Assembly (NCBI GenBank): GCA_017620525.1
Contig: JAGAUY010000093.1
Coordinates: 1-64,000 of the forward strand
DNA: 64,000 nt
Source: Oscillospiraceae bacterium
GTDB taxonomy: Bacteria > Bacillota > Clostridia > Oscillospirales > Oscillospiraceae
Reading direction: 5' to 3'
Shown here piece by piece: positions 31,996 to 41,242 of the stretch. A program made the position numbers and the translations under genes. How positions within the stretch are numbered: position 1 is the first letter of the stretch; each line of letters opens with the position of its first letter. The notes under the pieces were generated by a model. It was not told the DNA's origin. It ran no database searches and was given only the letters and a program-made list of their open reading frames with translations.

Positions 31996-34161
31996 ATGCC
32001 AATTTCTGCAAAGACGATACGCGCGCAGCTGAATATGCTCCGTCCCCTGATGTCAGCCTGTTCGCTGGAGACCATCCGCAGGGGACAAAACAAAATCGGT
32101 GAATTGATGGGTGCCCGTTATCGGGATCAGGTGCTGGTGAAGGAGCATCCCTTCGGGCAGTTTCGCGGTGCCTGGGTGATGCCGAAGGACGAGCGCCGGA
32201 TGGGTGTGATCCTGTACCTGCACGGAGGCGGCTATACCTGCGGCGGTCTGGATTATGCCAAAGGCTTTGGCGCGACTCTGGCAGTGCAGTGTGGTGTGAG
32301 AGTGTTCTGCGGTGCGTACCGTCTGGCACCGGAACACCGCTATCCTGCGGCGCTGGAGGATGCGCTGGAGTGCTACCGCTACCTTCTGCATAAGGGGTAC
32401 GCACCGCAGCACATCACCCTCTGCGGTGAGAGTGCCGGCGGCGGACTGTGCTATGCGCTGTGCCTGAAGCTGCGGGAGCTGGGGCTGCCCATGCCAGGCG
32501 GCATCATCGCCGTCTCGCCCTGGACGGATCTGAGTGCATCCGGAGAATCCTATGAGACCAACCGGGATGTGGATCCGTCCATGACGTCTGCGGTGCTGGA
32601 CTTTTTCGCGGACAGCTATACCGATGACCGGAAGGATCCGCTGGTGTCGCCCCTGTTCGGTGAACTGGAGGGGATGCCGCCGTCGTTGATTTTTGTGGGC
32701 GGCGACGAGATCATGCGCAGCGACTCGGAAATGATGCACCGCAGACTGCTGGAGGCGGGGTGCCGGTCGAAGTTGGTGGTGGCGCCGGAGCGGTGGCATG
32801 GCTATGTGCTCTATTGCCTTCCTGAGGATGAGAAGGATTTTACACGGATGAACCGGTTCCTGAACAAAGTGATGTCTCAGGAGCGGAAGCTGCGCTGGCT
32901 GCGGCTGGATAACGCGGCAAAGATTTATCCGGCTGCCCGCCGCTCCAACTGGAGCAATGTGTTTCGGCTGTCTGCCACGCTGAAAGAGGATGTGGATGTG
33001 GCGGTGCTGCAGTCTGCACTGGATGTGACGGCACGCAGATTTCCTTCCATCGCGGCCCGGCTGCGCCGGGGTGTTTTCTGGTATTATCTGCAGCAGCTGT
33101 CCCGGATGCCCCAGGTCCGCGAGGAGAGCAGCTATCCGCTGACCAGAATGTCCCGGGACGAGATTCGGGAATGCGCGCTGCGGGTGCTGGTGTATAAGAA
33201 GCGCATCGCGGTGGAGTATTTCCATTCTCTGACCGATGGCAATGGCGCATTGGTGTTTCTGAAGACGCTGGTGGCGGAATATCTGGAGCAGAAATACGGA
33301 ATTACAGTTCCGGCGGAGCAGGGTGTCCTGGGAAGGCTTGAGGAGCCTTCAGAAGCGGAACTGGAGGACAGCTTCCTGAAATATGCCGGCAGGGTCAATG
33401 CCAGTCGGCGGGAAGCGGATGCCTGGCGCCTCAACGGTACCCCGGAAGATGACGGATTTCTGAACCTGACCTGCTTTACGATTCCTGTTGACGCGGCACT
33501 GGCGAAGGCTCATGAATACGGCGTCAGCCTGACTAATTTCCTTTGCGCTGCCATGATGGAAGCGCTGCAGAATATGCAGGCAGAGAAGGTACCCAATCAG
33601 AGCCGCCGGAAAGCCATCAAAGTGCTGATCCCGGTGAATCTGCGTAAAATCTTTCCCAGCACGACGCTGCGCAATTTCGCTTACTATACAACCCCGGAAA
33701 TTGATCCCCGTCTGGGCCGCTACAGCTTTGCGGAGATCTGCAAGGTGATCCATCACCGGATGGGTCTTGACATCAATCCCAAGGTCATGAGCGCCAAGAT
33801 CGCCACCAATGTCAGCAGCGAAAAGAGCATGGCGGTGAAGGTGATGCCGCTGTTCATCAAGAATGCGGTGATGAAGGCGGTTTTTGATGCGGTAGGCGAG
33901 CGGAAATCCTGCCTGAGTCTGTCGAATCTGGGCGCGGTGAAACTGCCGGCGGTGATGACGGGCTATGTGCAGCGGATGGACTTTATTCTGGGCGTCCAGG
34001 CCACAGCTCCCTACAACTGCGGCGTATTGTCCTATGGCGACCAACTGTATATCAACATCATCCGCAACATTAAAGAGCCGGAGCTGGAATACCATCTGCA
34101 TTGTGTCCTGCGGGACATGGGGATTCCCGTGGAGGTTCAGAGCAACAGAGCGGACCGATAA
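31996..34161 (+). CDS. Fusion of alpha/beta-hydrolase esterase and condensation-like acyltransferase
   Basis: A 721-residue two-domain protein. Residues about 1-290 are an HSL-type (abhydrolase-3) esterase: oxyanion motif YLHGGGYTCGG near residue 75, nucleophile elbow CGESAGGG near residue 144, and the Asp (FVGGDEIMR) and His (ERWHGYV) of the triad near 236 and 268. Residues about 300-720 resemble condensation-domain / alcohol O-acetyltransferase folds: LRWLRLDNAAKIYPAARR at its start, EYFHSLTDGNGA near residue 410 as a degenerate HHxxxDG box, and VLIPVNLRKIFPSTTLRNFA late. It may make or cleave an ester, for example on a lipid or wall glycan; no signal peptide. Followed 11 bp later by a zinc-ribbon membrane protein. 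Confidence 0.8.
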   Translation: MPISAKTIRAQLNMLRPLMSACSLETIRRGQNKIGELMGARYRDQVLVKEHPFGQFRGAWVMPKDERRMGVILYLHGGGYTCGGLDYAKGFGATLAVQCGVRVFCGAYRLAPEHRYPAALEDALECYRYLLHKGYAPQHITLCGESAGGGLCYALCLKLRELGLPMPGGIIAVSPWTDLSASGESYETNRDVDPSMTSAVLDFFADSYTDDRKDPLVSPLFGELEGMPPSLIFVGGDEIMRSDSEMMHRRLLEAGCRSKLVVAPERWHGYVLYCLPEDEKDFTRMNRFLNKVMSQERKLRWLRLDNAAKIYPAARRSNWSNVFRLSATLKEDVDVAVLQSALDVTARRFPSIAARLRRGVFWYYLQQLSRMPQVREESSYPLTRMSRDEIRECALRVLVYKKRIAVEYFHSLTDGNGALVFLKTLVAEYLEQKYGITVPAEQGVLGRLEEPSEAELEDSFLKYAGRVNASRREADAWRLNGTPEDDGFLNLTCFTIPVDAALAKAHEYGVSLTNFLCAAMMEALQNMQAEKVPNQSRRKAIKVLIPVNLRKIFPSTTLRNFAYYTTPEIDPRLGRYSFAEICKVIHHRMGLDINPKVMSAKIATNVSSEKSMAVKVMPLFIKNAVMKAVFDAVGERKSCLSLSNLGAVKLPAVMTGYVQRMDFILGVQATAPYNCGVLSYGDQLYINIIRNIKEPELEYHLHCVLRDMGIPVEVQSNRADR

Positions 34162-34172
34162 AGGAGAGCGTT

Positions 34173-34868
34173 ATGTATTGTATCAATTGTGGAGTTAAGC
34201 TGGCAGATTCTGAGAAGCGGTGTCCGCTGTGCGCAGTGACGGTGTTTCATCCGGAACTGGACCGTCCGGAAGGGGAGGCGCTGTATCCGCCCCATCATAA
34301 TCCTGCCCCGCAGGTCAGTTCCAGGGGTCTTCAGATCGTGCTGACCACAGCATTTCTGCTGCCGCTGCTGATCACGCTGCTGTGCGATCTGCAGATCAAC
34401 GGCTTGGTGACCTGGTCCGGCTATGTGGTCGGGGCGCTGATCGTGGGATATGTGGCGCTGGTGCTGCCCATCTGGTTCCGCCGGCCCAATCCGGTGATCT
34501 TTGTTCCCTGCTTTTTTGTGGCGGTGGGTCTGTATCTGCTGTATATCAATCTTGCCACCGGCGGCAGCTGGTTTATGAGCTTTGCCTTCCCGGTGGTGGG
34601 AGGGATCGGGCTGATCCTCACGGCGGTGGTGGCGCTGCTGCGCTATGTCCGCCGGGGAAAGCTGTATATCATCGGCGGCGCTGCTGCGGCGCTGGGCGCG
34701 TTCATGCCTCTGACGGAGTATCTGATCTACATCACTTTCCAGCGTCCCCGGTTTGTGGGCTGGTCGCTGTATCCGCTGACGGCGCTGGTGCTGCTGGGCG
34801 GTATGCTGATCTTTCTGGCGATCCACCGCCCGGCAAGAGAAACCATGGAGCGGAAATTCTTTATCTGA
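34173..34868 (+). CDS. Zinc-ribbon multipass membrane protein (DUF6320-like)
   Basis: A 231-residue protein. An N-terminal zinc ribbon (CINCGVKLADSEKRCPLC, residues 3-20) is followed by six hydrophobic segments between residues 45 and 223. It matches a family I know as DUF6320 that is typically encoded beside the esterase-acyltransferase fusion. ATG at 34173 follows AAGGAG. The 11-bp gap shows an operon, so the two probably work together at the membrane, perhaps on a lipid. Function unknown. Confidence 0.75.
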   Translation: MYCINCGVKLADSEKRCPLCAVTVFHPELDRPEGEALYPPHHNPAPQVSSRGLQIVLTTAFLLPLLITLLCDLQINGLVTWSGYVVGALIVGYVALVLPIWFRRPNPVIFVPCFFVAVGLYLLYINLATGGSWFMSFAFPVVGGIGLILTAVVALLRYVRRGKLYIIGGAAAALGAFMPLTEYLIYITFQRPRFVGWSLYPLTALVLLGGMLIFLAIHRPARETMERKFFI

Positions 34869-34942
34869 CGGCCCATTTCGTGCTTGCCGGCATCTGCGCA
34901 GGCGGATGTGATTTCTGCACGAATAAAGTTCCATTTTGTTCC

Positions 34943-34971
34943 TTGAAGTCGAAGCGGTAACATGATATACT
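34943..34971 (+). promoter_or_regulatory. Promoter for the PQQ-propeller protein
   Basis: TTGAAG (34943-34948), 17-bp spacer, TATACT (34966-34971). Confidence 0.75.
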
Positions 34972-35001
34972 TTCTTCATAACGTAATTTGGAGGTATATC
35001 C

Positions 35002-36939
35002 ATGAGAAAGGTATTTTCCCTTCTTCTGGCTTCTTTGAGTATTGCCATGCTCTGCTTGCCCGTTTCTGCGGCCTCCGGTGAATCCGGCGCGGCGGTTGTG
35101 GGGGATATGAAGACTGCGCTGATGGCGTTGTTTGCGATTCTTGCGGCTTCTGTGGTGCTGTGCATCATCACAGCCGCCAATTCCGGCAAACGCCGTAAAA
35201 AGCCCGTCAGTCCCGGCGCTGCGGTGGTGGTCTATCTATCCACGGTCGTTGTGCTGGCAGTGTGCCTGATTTCTGCCGTAGTCTACCGCAGCAGCCTGGG
35301 CGGTGAGCAGATTACGCTTTACGATCCGGTGCAGACAGTATCCGCTCCTGACGTGGAAGTGTTTGCCCCCGGTTCTGCCGAAACGCAGGCGACTGCTTTG
35401 GAGGAGACGGTTCCTCCCACTGAGGATCCCCGGCTGTCCTTTGCGCCTGCCAGGACCGAACTGAGTGATCCTGCAAACTGGGAAGTCACCTGGGAGATCA
35501 TCGAAAATGATGAGATCGTGGAAAGCTACAACCGTGCCGAACCCATTTCTTTCGGCGAGGGTTCTGAGTATTTTGCTCTCCCCGGCATCGCTACCTTCCG
35601 GGGCAACAACTACCGCAACTGCGCCGCTTATGGTACTGCACAGGTCAGCGACAAGGTTCTGACCAAAGTCTGGTCCCATGGCATCGGCGTTTACAACAGC
35701 TGGGGCGGCTGTGCCTGGACCGGCCAGCCTCTGGTGGTTCAGTGGGATGAAGAGACCAGGGCCATCATGAATCTGTATGACAGCAAGAAGAACAAAGAGA
35801 ATCTGGTGGAAGTCATTTACGCGACTTTGGACGGCAACATCCATTTCTACGATCTGGAGGACGGAACGCCCACCCGTGATGCCATCTTTATGGGTATGAA
35901 CTTCAAGGGCGCCGGCGCACTGGACCCCAGAGGTTACCCGCTGCTGTATGTCGGCTCCGGCATTTTTAACGGAAGCAAGCCTCCCCGGATGTATGTGGTC
36001 AGCCTGATCGACGGGACTATCCTCTATGAGCATGGCAACAAGGACCCCTATGCCGAGCGCAACTGGAGCGCTTTTGACTCCTCTCCGTTGGTGGATGCCG
36101 AGACCGATACGCTGATCTGGCCCGGTGAAAACGGTCTGCTGTACACCATCAAGCTGAACACGGATTACGATAAGTCCGCCGGAACCATCTCCATCACCCC
36201 GGATACTCCTGTCAAGACCCGCTATGCAACCATGTATTCCGAGGACAGATATCTGGGTTATGAGAGCAGTGTCTCCATTGTGGATCATTATCTGTACGTT
36301 TCCGAGAACGGCGGTATGTTCTACTGTGTGGATCTGAATACCATGGAACTGGTCTGGGCGCAGGACACCAAGGATGATTCCAATTCCTCCCCCGTGTTTG
36401 AATGGGGCGATGACGGAAACGGCTACATCTATACCGCGCCTTCGCTGCACTGGACCGCTCAGAAGAGCGCAGGTGCCATCACCATCTACAAGCTCAATGC
36501 CCAGACCGGCGAGATTGTCTGGGAATACACCAGAGACTGTGTCACCGTGACGGATGTGTCCGGCGGTGTTCAGGCAACCCCCCTGCTGGGCAAAGAAGGG
36601 ACGAACATCGAGGGATTGGTGATCTATGTCATCGCCCGGACGCCCAAGGCCTATGACGGCGTCATGATCGCTTTCGACACCGAGACCGGAGAAGTTGTCT
36701 GGGAGATGGACACCAAGAATTATGCCTGGAGTTCTCCTGCGGCATTCTATACCGACAGCGGTGAGGCATACATTGTCATCGCAAATGCCTCCGGCAAGAT
36801 CCGCCTGGTGGACGGCGCTACCGGTGAGGTTCTCTATGCGCTGGGCTTTGATCAGACCACGGAAGCTTCTCCCGTGATCTTCGGCAACATGATGGTCCTG
36901 GGTACCCGCGAGGGCATCTACGGCATCAAGATCTCCTGA
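35002..36939 (+). CDS. Membrane-anchored PQQ-like beta-propeller protein
   Basis: A 645-residue exported protein. The signal peptide (1-23) is followed by two hydrophobic segments (about 34-57 and 74-95), a Pro/Thr/Glu-rich spacer, then a beta-propeller of PQQ-like repeats from about residue 190. Repeated blades end in patterns such as GEIVWEYTRD, GEVVWEMDTKN and GEVLYALGFD. PQQ cofactor residues are not evident, so it is probably a binding or scaffold propeller outside the membrane. The start follows GGAGG. Monocistronic between a promoter and a terminator. Confidence 0.8.
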   Translation: MRKVFSLLLASLSIAMLCLPVSAASGESGAAVVGDMKTALMALFAILAASVVLCIITAANSGKRRKKPVSPGAAVVVYLSTVVVLAVCLISAVVYRSSLGGEQITLYDPVQTVSAPDVEVFAPGSAETQATALEETVPPTEDPRLSFAPARTELSDPANWEVTWEIIENDEIVESYNRAEPISFGEGSEYFALPGIATFRGNNYRNCAAYGTAQVSDKVLTKVWSHGIGVYNSWGGCAWTGQPLVVQWDEETRAIMNLYDSKKNKENLVEVIYATLDGNIHFYDLEDGTPTRDAIFMGMNFKGAGALDPRGYPLLYVGSGIFNGSKPPRMYVVSLIDGTILYEHGNKDPYAERNWSAFDSSPLVDAETDTLIWPGENGLLYTIKLNTDYDKSAGTISITPDTPVKTRYATMYSEDRYLGYESSVSIVDHYLYVSENGGMFYCVDLNTMELVWAQDTKDDSNSSPVFEWGDDGNGYIYTAPSLHWTAQKSAGAITIYKLNAQTGEIVWEYTRDCVTVTDVSGGVQATPLLGKEGTNIEGLVIYVIARTPKAYDGVMIAFDTETGEVVWEMDTKNYAWSSPAAFYTDSGEAYIVIANASGKIRLVDGATGEVLYALGFDQTTEASPVIFGNMMVLGTREGIYGIKIS

Positions 36940-36958
36940 GATCCTTACAATAATGAAA

Positions 36959-36992
36959 CATCCCTCCGCGTTTGCGGAGGGATGCTATTTTT
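36959..36992. terminator. Terminator between the propeller protein and MATE transporter
   Basis: CATCCCTCCGC (36959-36969) / GCGGAGGGATG (36974-36984), then CTATTTTTAG. Converging genes share it; the MATE stop overlaps its end. Confidence 0.87.
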
Positions 36993-38346
36993 AGTGCATT
37001 TCCCGTTTCAGCAGAATCTTTCGGATTGCCGTCAGATACACCGCCACGGATACCACCGGGCCGACAAAGTCGGAAATGGTCTCGGCATAGAATACGGACT
37101 CTGCACCGAAGAATACCGGAAGCATAAAGATCGATACAAAGTATACCAGCTTCCGCCACAGGCTCAGCGGCAGCGACAGCTGGACCTGGCCCATGCCGGT
37201 GAAACCGTCAATGATGGCATACTGGATACCCAGAGGAATGGCGCCGATCGTGCAGATTTTGATCGCTTCGCAGGCTTGGGCATTCAGTTCCGGATCGGCA
37301 GTGAAGAGGGAAGCGAACAGGGGTCCTGCCACCCGGGCCAGCACGAACATCAGTCCCGTATACAGGGCGCACAGGCTCATGATGTACTTTTCTGCCAGAA
37401 TTACCCGGTCAGACCGGCAGGCACCATAGTTAAAGCTCAGGATGCTCTGGGTGCCGCCGCTGATGCCGCCCAGCGGCATGGTCATCACCAGCATGAAACT
37501 CTGAACGATGGTATTGACGGTGATCAGCGTGTCGCCGTCGGCGCCGCCGTGCTTCTGCAGCAGAGCATTCATGGCGATGATCATCACATTGTCCAGCGCA
37601 ATGATGGCAAAGGGCGCGATGCCCAGCTTCAGTACCCGGGACATGGTGAACCAGCTGTAGCCGCCGAAGGTGATGCGGATCTCGGTCCGTCCGCTGAACA
37701 GGAACCACAGCACGAATGCGGCGCTGGAAGCCTGGCTGATGATGGTCGCCAGCGCTGCGCCGCTAACACCCATGTCAAACACAAAAATAAACAGCGGATC
37801 CAGGATGATGTTCATCACTGCACCGATCATGACCGAGAACATGCCCACTTTTGCATAACCCTGGCAGATGATGAACTGGTTCATGCCCGTGGAAAGAAGG
37901 GCGAAAATCGTGCCGCTGATATAAATGGTGAAGTAGCGCTCTGCATAAGGATAGGTCACATCACTGGCGCCGAAGAGCTTCAGCATCGGTTCTTTCAGAA
38001 GCAGCACCGCACCTGTCAGGACCACTGCCAGCACACACAGCATCATGAAACAGTTAGCCAGGATCTTTTCGGCCCTGAGTTTGTTCCGTTCACCCAGGCT
38101 GATACCCATCAGGGGCGTGCCGCCGATACCGATCAGAAAGGCAAACGCGCCGATCATGGTGACGATGGGACCGCAGACACCCACACCGGCCAGGGATACA
38201 TCACCAACCTGCGGGATATTGCCCACGAAGATTCGGTCAACGATGCTGTAGAACACGCTGACAAACTGGGCCAGCATACTGGGAATCGCGATGCGCCAGA
38301 CAAGTTTTGGAACGCTGTCGCGGCCGAGATCATTTTCAACTCTCAT
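36991..38346 (-). CDS. MATE-family multidrug efflux transporter
   Basis: A 451-residue membrane protein with about 12 helices in two halves (SMLAQFVSVFYSIVDRIFVGNIP in the first; KLGIAPFAIIALDNVMIIAMNALL in the second). It exports drugs or metabolites against Na+ or H+. The start follows GGGGTGG; own promoter at 38376-38404. The substrate is unknown. Confidence 0.9.
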   Translation of the reverse strand: MRVENDLGRDSVPKLVWRIAIPSMLAQFVSVFYSIVDRIFVGNIPQVGDVSLAGVGVCGPIVTMIGAFAFLIGIGGTPLMGISLGERNKLRAEKILANCFMMLCVLAVVLTGAVLLLKEPMLKLFGASDVTYPYAERYFTIYISGTIFALLSTGMNQFIICQGYAKVGMFSVMIGAVMNIILDPLFIFVFDMGVSGAALATIISQASSAAFVLWFLFSGRTEIRITFGGYSWFTMSRVLKLGIAPFAIIALDNVMIIAMNALLQKHGGADGDTLITVNTIVQSFMLVMTMPLGGISGGTQSILSFNYGACRSDRVILAEKYIMSLCALYTGLMFVLARVAGPLFASLFTADPELNAQACEAIKICTIGAIPLGIQYAIIDGFTGMGQVQLSLPLSLWRKLVYFVSIFMLPVFFGAESVFYAETISDFVGPVVSVAVYLTAIRKILLKREMH

Positions 38347-38375
38347 AATTCCACCCCTTTTTTCTCCTTTAGCGC

Positions 38376-38404
38376 ATTATACCACAGCCCGTTTTGAAAG
38401 GCAA
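38376..38404 (-). promoter_or_regulatory. Promoter for the MATE gene
   Basis: On the minus strand: TTGCCT (38404-38399), 17-bp spacer, TATAAT (38381-38376). Confidence 0.82.
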
Positions 38405-38428
38405 CCTGTGGTTTTTTACGCAGATTGA

Positions 38429-38457
38429 TTGATATTTCCAATCATAACTGTTATAAT
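38429..38457 (+). promoter_or_regulatory. Promoter for the AGCS symporter
   Basis: TTGATA (38429-38434), 17-bp spacer, TATAAT (38452-38457). Confidence 0.85.
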
Positions 38458-38487
38458 GAAGCGGAAATTTTCTCCCGGAGGACTTTT

Positions 38488-39882
38488 ATGTTAGAATTAA
38501 TCAGCAATATCAACCAGATAGTCAACGACTTCATCTGGGGCGTCCCTGCCATGATCTGCATCATCGGCGTGGGTTTGTATTTGAGTATACGGACCGGATT
38601 TATCCAGATCCGGAAATTCGGCTATTCCATGCGCTGCACCATCGGCCGCATTTTTCGCAAGCGGGAAGCAGCCGACGGTGCCATTACGCCGTTTCAGGCG
38701 GTCTGCACTGCCCTGGCCGCCACGGTTGGTACCGGCAATATTGCGGGTGTCGCGGGCGCCATTGCGGTCGGCGGTCCCGGTGCTGTGTTCTGGATGTGGA
38801 TCTCCGCACTGCTGGGTATGTGCACCAAGTTCGCGGAAGTGACCCTGGCGGTTCATTTCCGTGAAACCAATGCCAAGGGTGACTATGTGGGCGGTCCCAT
38901 GTACTTCATCAAAAATGGTTTGGGCAGGAAGTGGATGTGGCTGGCCTATGCCTTTGCGCTGTTCGGCACCTGCGCGGTCTTTGGCACCGGCAATGCCACC
39001 CAGGTCAATACCATCACAGCTGCCATCGACTCGGCTCTGCTGAACTACGGCATGCTCAGCGAGGGCGGTATAGAGCTGTGCAATCTGATCATCGGCATCG
39101 TCATTGCCGCTGTTGTGGCTCTGATCATGATCGGTGGCATCAAGCGCATCGGCAGTGTTTCTGAGAAACTGGTGCCGCTGATGGCGCTGCTGTACATCAT
39201 CCTCTCCATCGGTGTGATTGTGATGAATGTTGAAAAGGTTCCTGCTGTGTTTGCTTCTATCTTCCAGGGCGCGTTTACACCTGCCGGTGTTACCGGCGGC
39301 GTGGTGGGCAGCTTCTTCCTGAGTATGAAGAAGGGCGTCTCCCGCGGTATTTTCTCCAATGAAGCAGGTCTTGGCACCGGTTCCATTGCCCATGCCTGTG
39401 CCGATACCCAGAAACCCATTAAGCAGGGTATGTTCGGCATTTTCGAAGTGTTCATGGATACCATCATCATCTGCACCATGACTGCCCTGGTGGTTCTACT
39501 CAGCGGTGTTGAGATTCCCTATGGCCAGGATGCGGGCGCTGAGCTTACCATTGCCGGATTCACCCATGTCTACGGCAACTGGGTCTCCATTTTCACTGCG
39601 GTATCTATGTGCTGCTTTGCATTCTCCACCATCATCGGCTGGGGTCTTTACGGTTCCCGCTGCTGTGAATTCCTGCTGGGCGCAAAGAGTGTCAGGGTTT
39701 TCACCGTGCTGTATGCTCTGGTTTCCATCGCCGGTGCCACCATGGATCTGGGCCTGGTATGGGGTATTTCCGATACCTTCAACGGCCTGATGGCCATTCC
39801 CAACCTGATCGCGGTCTTCCTGCTGGCGCCTGTGGTGCTGAAACTGCTGAAGACTCATTTCGAAACGGAAGGAACCAAATAA
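38488..39882 (+). CDS. Alanine/glycine:cation symporter (AGCS family)
   Basis: A 464-residue integral membrane importer of alanine or glycine driven by Na+ or H+. Signatures are TALAATVGTGNIAGVAGAIAVGGPGAVFWMW near residues 72-102 and IFSNEAGLGTGSIAHACA near residues 289-306. About 11 helices. ATG at 38488 follows GGAGG. Monocistronic, with a convergent terminator. Confidence 0.92.
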   Translation: MLELISNINQIVNDFIWGVPAMICIIGVGLYLSIRTGFIQIRKFGYSMRCTIGRIFRKREAADGAITPFQAVCTALAATVGTGNIAGVAGAIAVGGPGAVFWMWISALLGMCTKFAEVTLAVHFRETNAKGDYVGGPMYFIKNGLGRKWMWLAYAFALFGTCAVFGTGNATQVNTITAAIDSALLNYGMLSEGGIELCNLIIGIVIAAVVALIMIGGIKRIGSVSEKLVPLMALLYIILSIGVIVMNVEKVPAVFASIFQGAFTPAGVTGGVVGSFFLSMKKGVSRGIFSNEAGLGTGSIAHACADTQKPIKQGMFGIFEVFMDTIIICTMTALVVLLSGVEIPYGQDAGAELTIAGFTHVYGNWVSIFTAVSMCCFAFSTIIGWGLYGSRCCEFLLGAKSVRVFTVLYALVSIAGATMDLGLVWGISDTFNGLMAIPNLIAVFLLAPVVLKLLKTHFETEGTK

Positions 39883-39891
39883 AGAAAAAAC

Positions 39892-39921
39892 CGCCGGAGG
39901 ATCGTCCTCCGGCGATTTTTG
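39892..39921. terminator. Bidirectional terminator between AGCS and DUF523 genes
   Basis: CGCCGGAGGA (39892-39901) / TCCTCCGGCG (39905-39914), flanked by AAAAAA and TTTTT. Confidence 0.92.
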
Positions 39922-39928
39922 AATTGCG

Positions 39929-40345
39929 CTAAATATCTTCTGCGTCGATCACCCGGTATCCCGCATCCAGCAATGCCCTGGCAAAGATGCCCTGACCATC
40001 GATCAGTTTTCCGGAAAAACTGCCGTCGTAGATTTGATTGACACCACATGTGGGGCTTCTGGACTGGAGTACGGCGCAGTCGATGCCCATCTCTTGAATT
40101 TCCTCCAGCGCCCGGGATACGGCCTGGCGCATGGCGGCATCTGTGTTGTTGCCGTTGCGGTCCATCAGAATTCCGTTTACGATTTCGATGGGAGTCCGGG
40201 GAATGCCCATTCCTGCCAGGACTTCCGGGCAGTATTCCACGATTTCCTTGCCTTTGAGAAACGTGATCACTCTTTCGTTGTAATTGTTGCCGCCGTTGTA
40301 TTTGCAGTTTCTGCCCACCAGGCAGGCACTGACCAGTACTTTCAT
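39929..40345 (-). CDS. DUF523-family protein
   Basis: A 138-residue cytoplasmic protein of the DUF523 (YbbK-like) family. It starts MKVLVSACLVGRNCKYNGGNN and contains EYCPEVLAG near residue 37 and RSPTCG near residue 96. The conserved Cys residues suggest a metal site. The family function is unknown. ATG at 40345 follows GAGGTGA. Divergent from the ZIP gene with interlocked promoters. Confidence 0.87.
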   Translation of the reverse strand: MKVLVSACLVGRNCKYNGGNNYNERVITFLKGKEIVEYCPEVLAGMGIPRTPIEIVNGILMDRNGNNTDAAMRQAVSRALEEIQEMGIDCAVLQSRSPTCGVNQIYDGSFSGKLIDGQGIFARALLDAGYRVIDAEDI

Positions 40346-40363
40346 TTTCTTCACCTCTGACAT

Positions 40364-40392
40364 ATGATACCATGCGCGGAGCCATTGCGCAA
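40364..40392 (-). promoter_or_regulatory. Promoter for the DUF523 gene
   Basis: On the minus strand: TTGCGC (40392-40387), 17-bp spacer, ATGATA read as TATCAT (40369-40364). The -35 shares the palindrome TTGCGCAA (40385-40392) with the opposing ZIP promoter. Confidence 0.7.
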
Positions 40393-40413
40393 AGAGGAAA
40401 TCTGCTGTATAAT
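40385..40413 (+). promoter_or_regulatory. Promoter for the ZIP transporter
   Basis: TTGCGC (40385-40390), 17-bp spacer, TATAAT (40408-40413). Confidence 0.8.
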
Positions 40414-40447
40414 ACAAATATCAGAAAAAACAATGGAGGTATAAACG

Positions 40448-41200
40448 ATGGGTATGGTACTCCTGACCGCCCTGGGTGTCGGCGGCGCAACCGTTGTCGG
40501 CGCCGTCCTGGGCGTGGTTTTCAAAAAGATTTCCCACCAATTCAGTGATGTGGTCCTGTCCTTCGCGGCGGGCGTGATGCTGGCAGCGGCGGTGCTTGGA
40601 CTGATCCTGCCGTCGCTGGAATACGGTGGAAAATTCGGCATCATCACCACTGTCGCGGGTATTTTTGTCGGTGCCTTCGCACTGAACCTGATCGACAGGC
40701 TGGTACCTCATTTGCACCGGATGGTGGGCACGGATATCGAGGATCACCAAAGCAATGCGAATCTGAACAAGGTCCTGCTTTTCGTCACTGCTATCGCCAT
40801 CCATAATCTGCCGGAAGGCATTGCTGCCGGTGTCGGTTTCGGTTCCGGAAACAGCTCGGAAGCATTGCTCATCGCAGGCGGCATCGCGCTGCAGAATATT
40901 CCGGAAGGCATGGTCATCATTGGTCCTATGCTCTCTGCGGGCATCAGCCTGAAAAAGACCTTTCTGTGCGCCATGGCCACCGGTCTTGTGGAAGTGGTCG
41001 GTACGCTGCTGGGCTATTTTGCCGTCAGTGTTTCTGCGGTGATCCTTCCTTTTGCCCTGGCCTTTGCCGGCGGCACCATGCTCTATGTCATCAGCGACGA
41101 GATGATCCCGGAAACCCATCACAATGAGACCCCGGGCATTACGTATGCGCTGCTGATCGGCTTTTGCGTGATGCTGGTCTCTGATGTATTGCTGGGATAA
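40448..41200 (+). CDS. ZIP-family divalent metal transporter
   Basis: A 250-residue membrane protein with eight helices. The ZIP signature HNLPEGIAAGVGFGSG near residue 119 provides metal-binding His and Glu in helix 4, and IALQNIPEGMVI near residue 150 gives the matching motif in helix 5. It imports Zn2+, Fe2+ or Mn2+ into the cytoplasm. The inter-helix loop has a short His-containing stretch (HLHRMVGTDIEDH). The start follows GGAGG. Confidence 0.92.
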   Translation: MGMVLLTALGVGGATVVGAVLGVVFKKISHQFSDVVLSFAAGVMLAAAVLGLILPSLEYGGKFGIITTVAGIFVGAFALNLIDRLVPHLHRMVGTDIEDHQSNANLNKVLLFVTAIAIHNLPEGIAAGVGFGSGNSSEALLIAGGIALQNIPEGMVIIGPMLSAGISLKKTFLCAMATGLVEVVGTLLGYFAVSVSAVILPFALAFAGGTMLYVISDEMIPETHHNETPGITYALLIGFCVMLVSDVLLG

Positions 41201-41212
41201 GAAAAAGAATCA

Positions 41213-41242
41213 ACCGGCTCCCGAAAGGGAGCCGGTCACGTT
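41213..41242 (+). terminator. Intrinsic terminator after the ZIP gene
   Basis: ACCGGCTCCC (41213-41222), loop GAAA, GGGAGCCGGT (41227-41236), then CACGTTTT. It may also serve the converging NhaC gene. Confidence 0.87.

Noticed and set aside
35002..36939. Quinoprotein dehydrogenase
   Set aside because: The repeats are PQQ-like, but the cofactor-binding Trp-docking residues and a cytochrome or Cys-Cys motif are not evident, so only a propeller fold is claimed.
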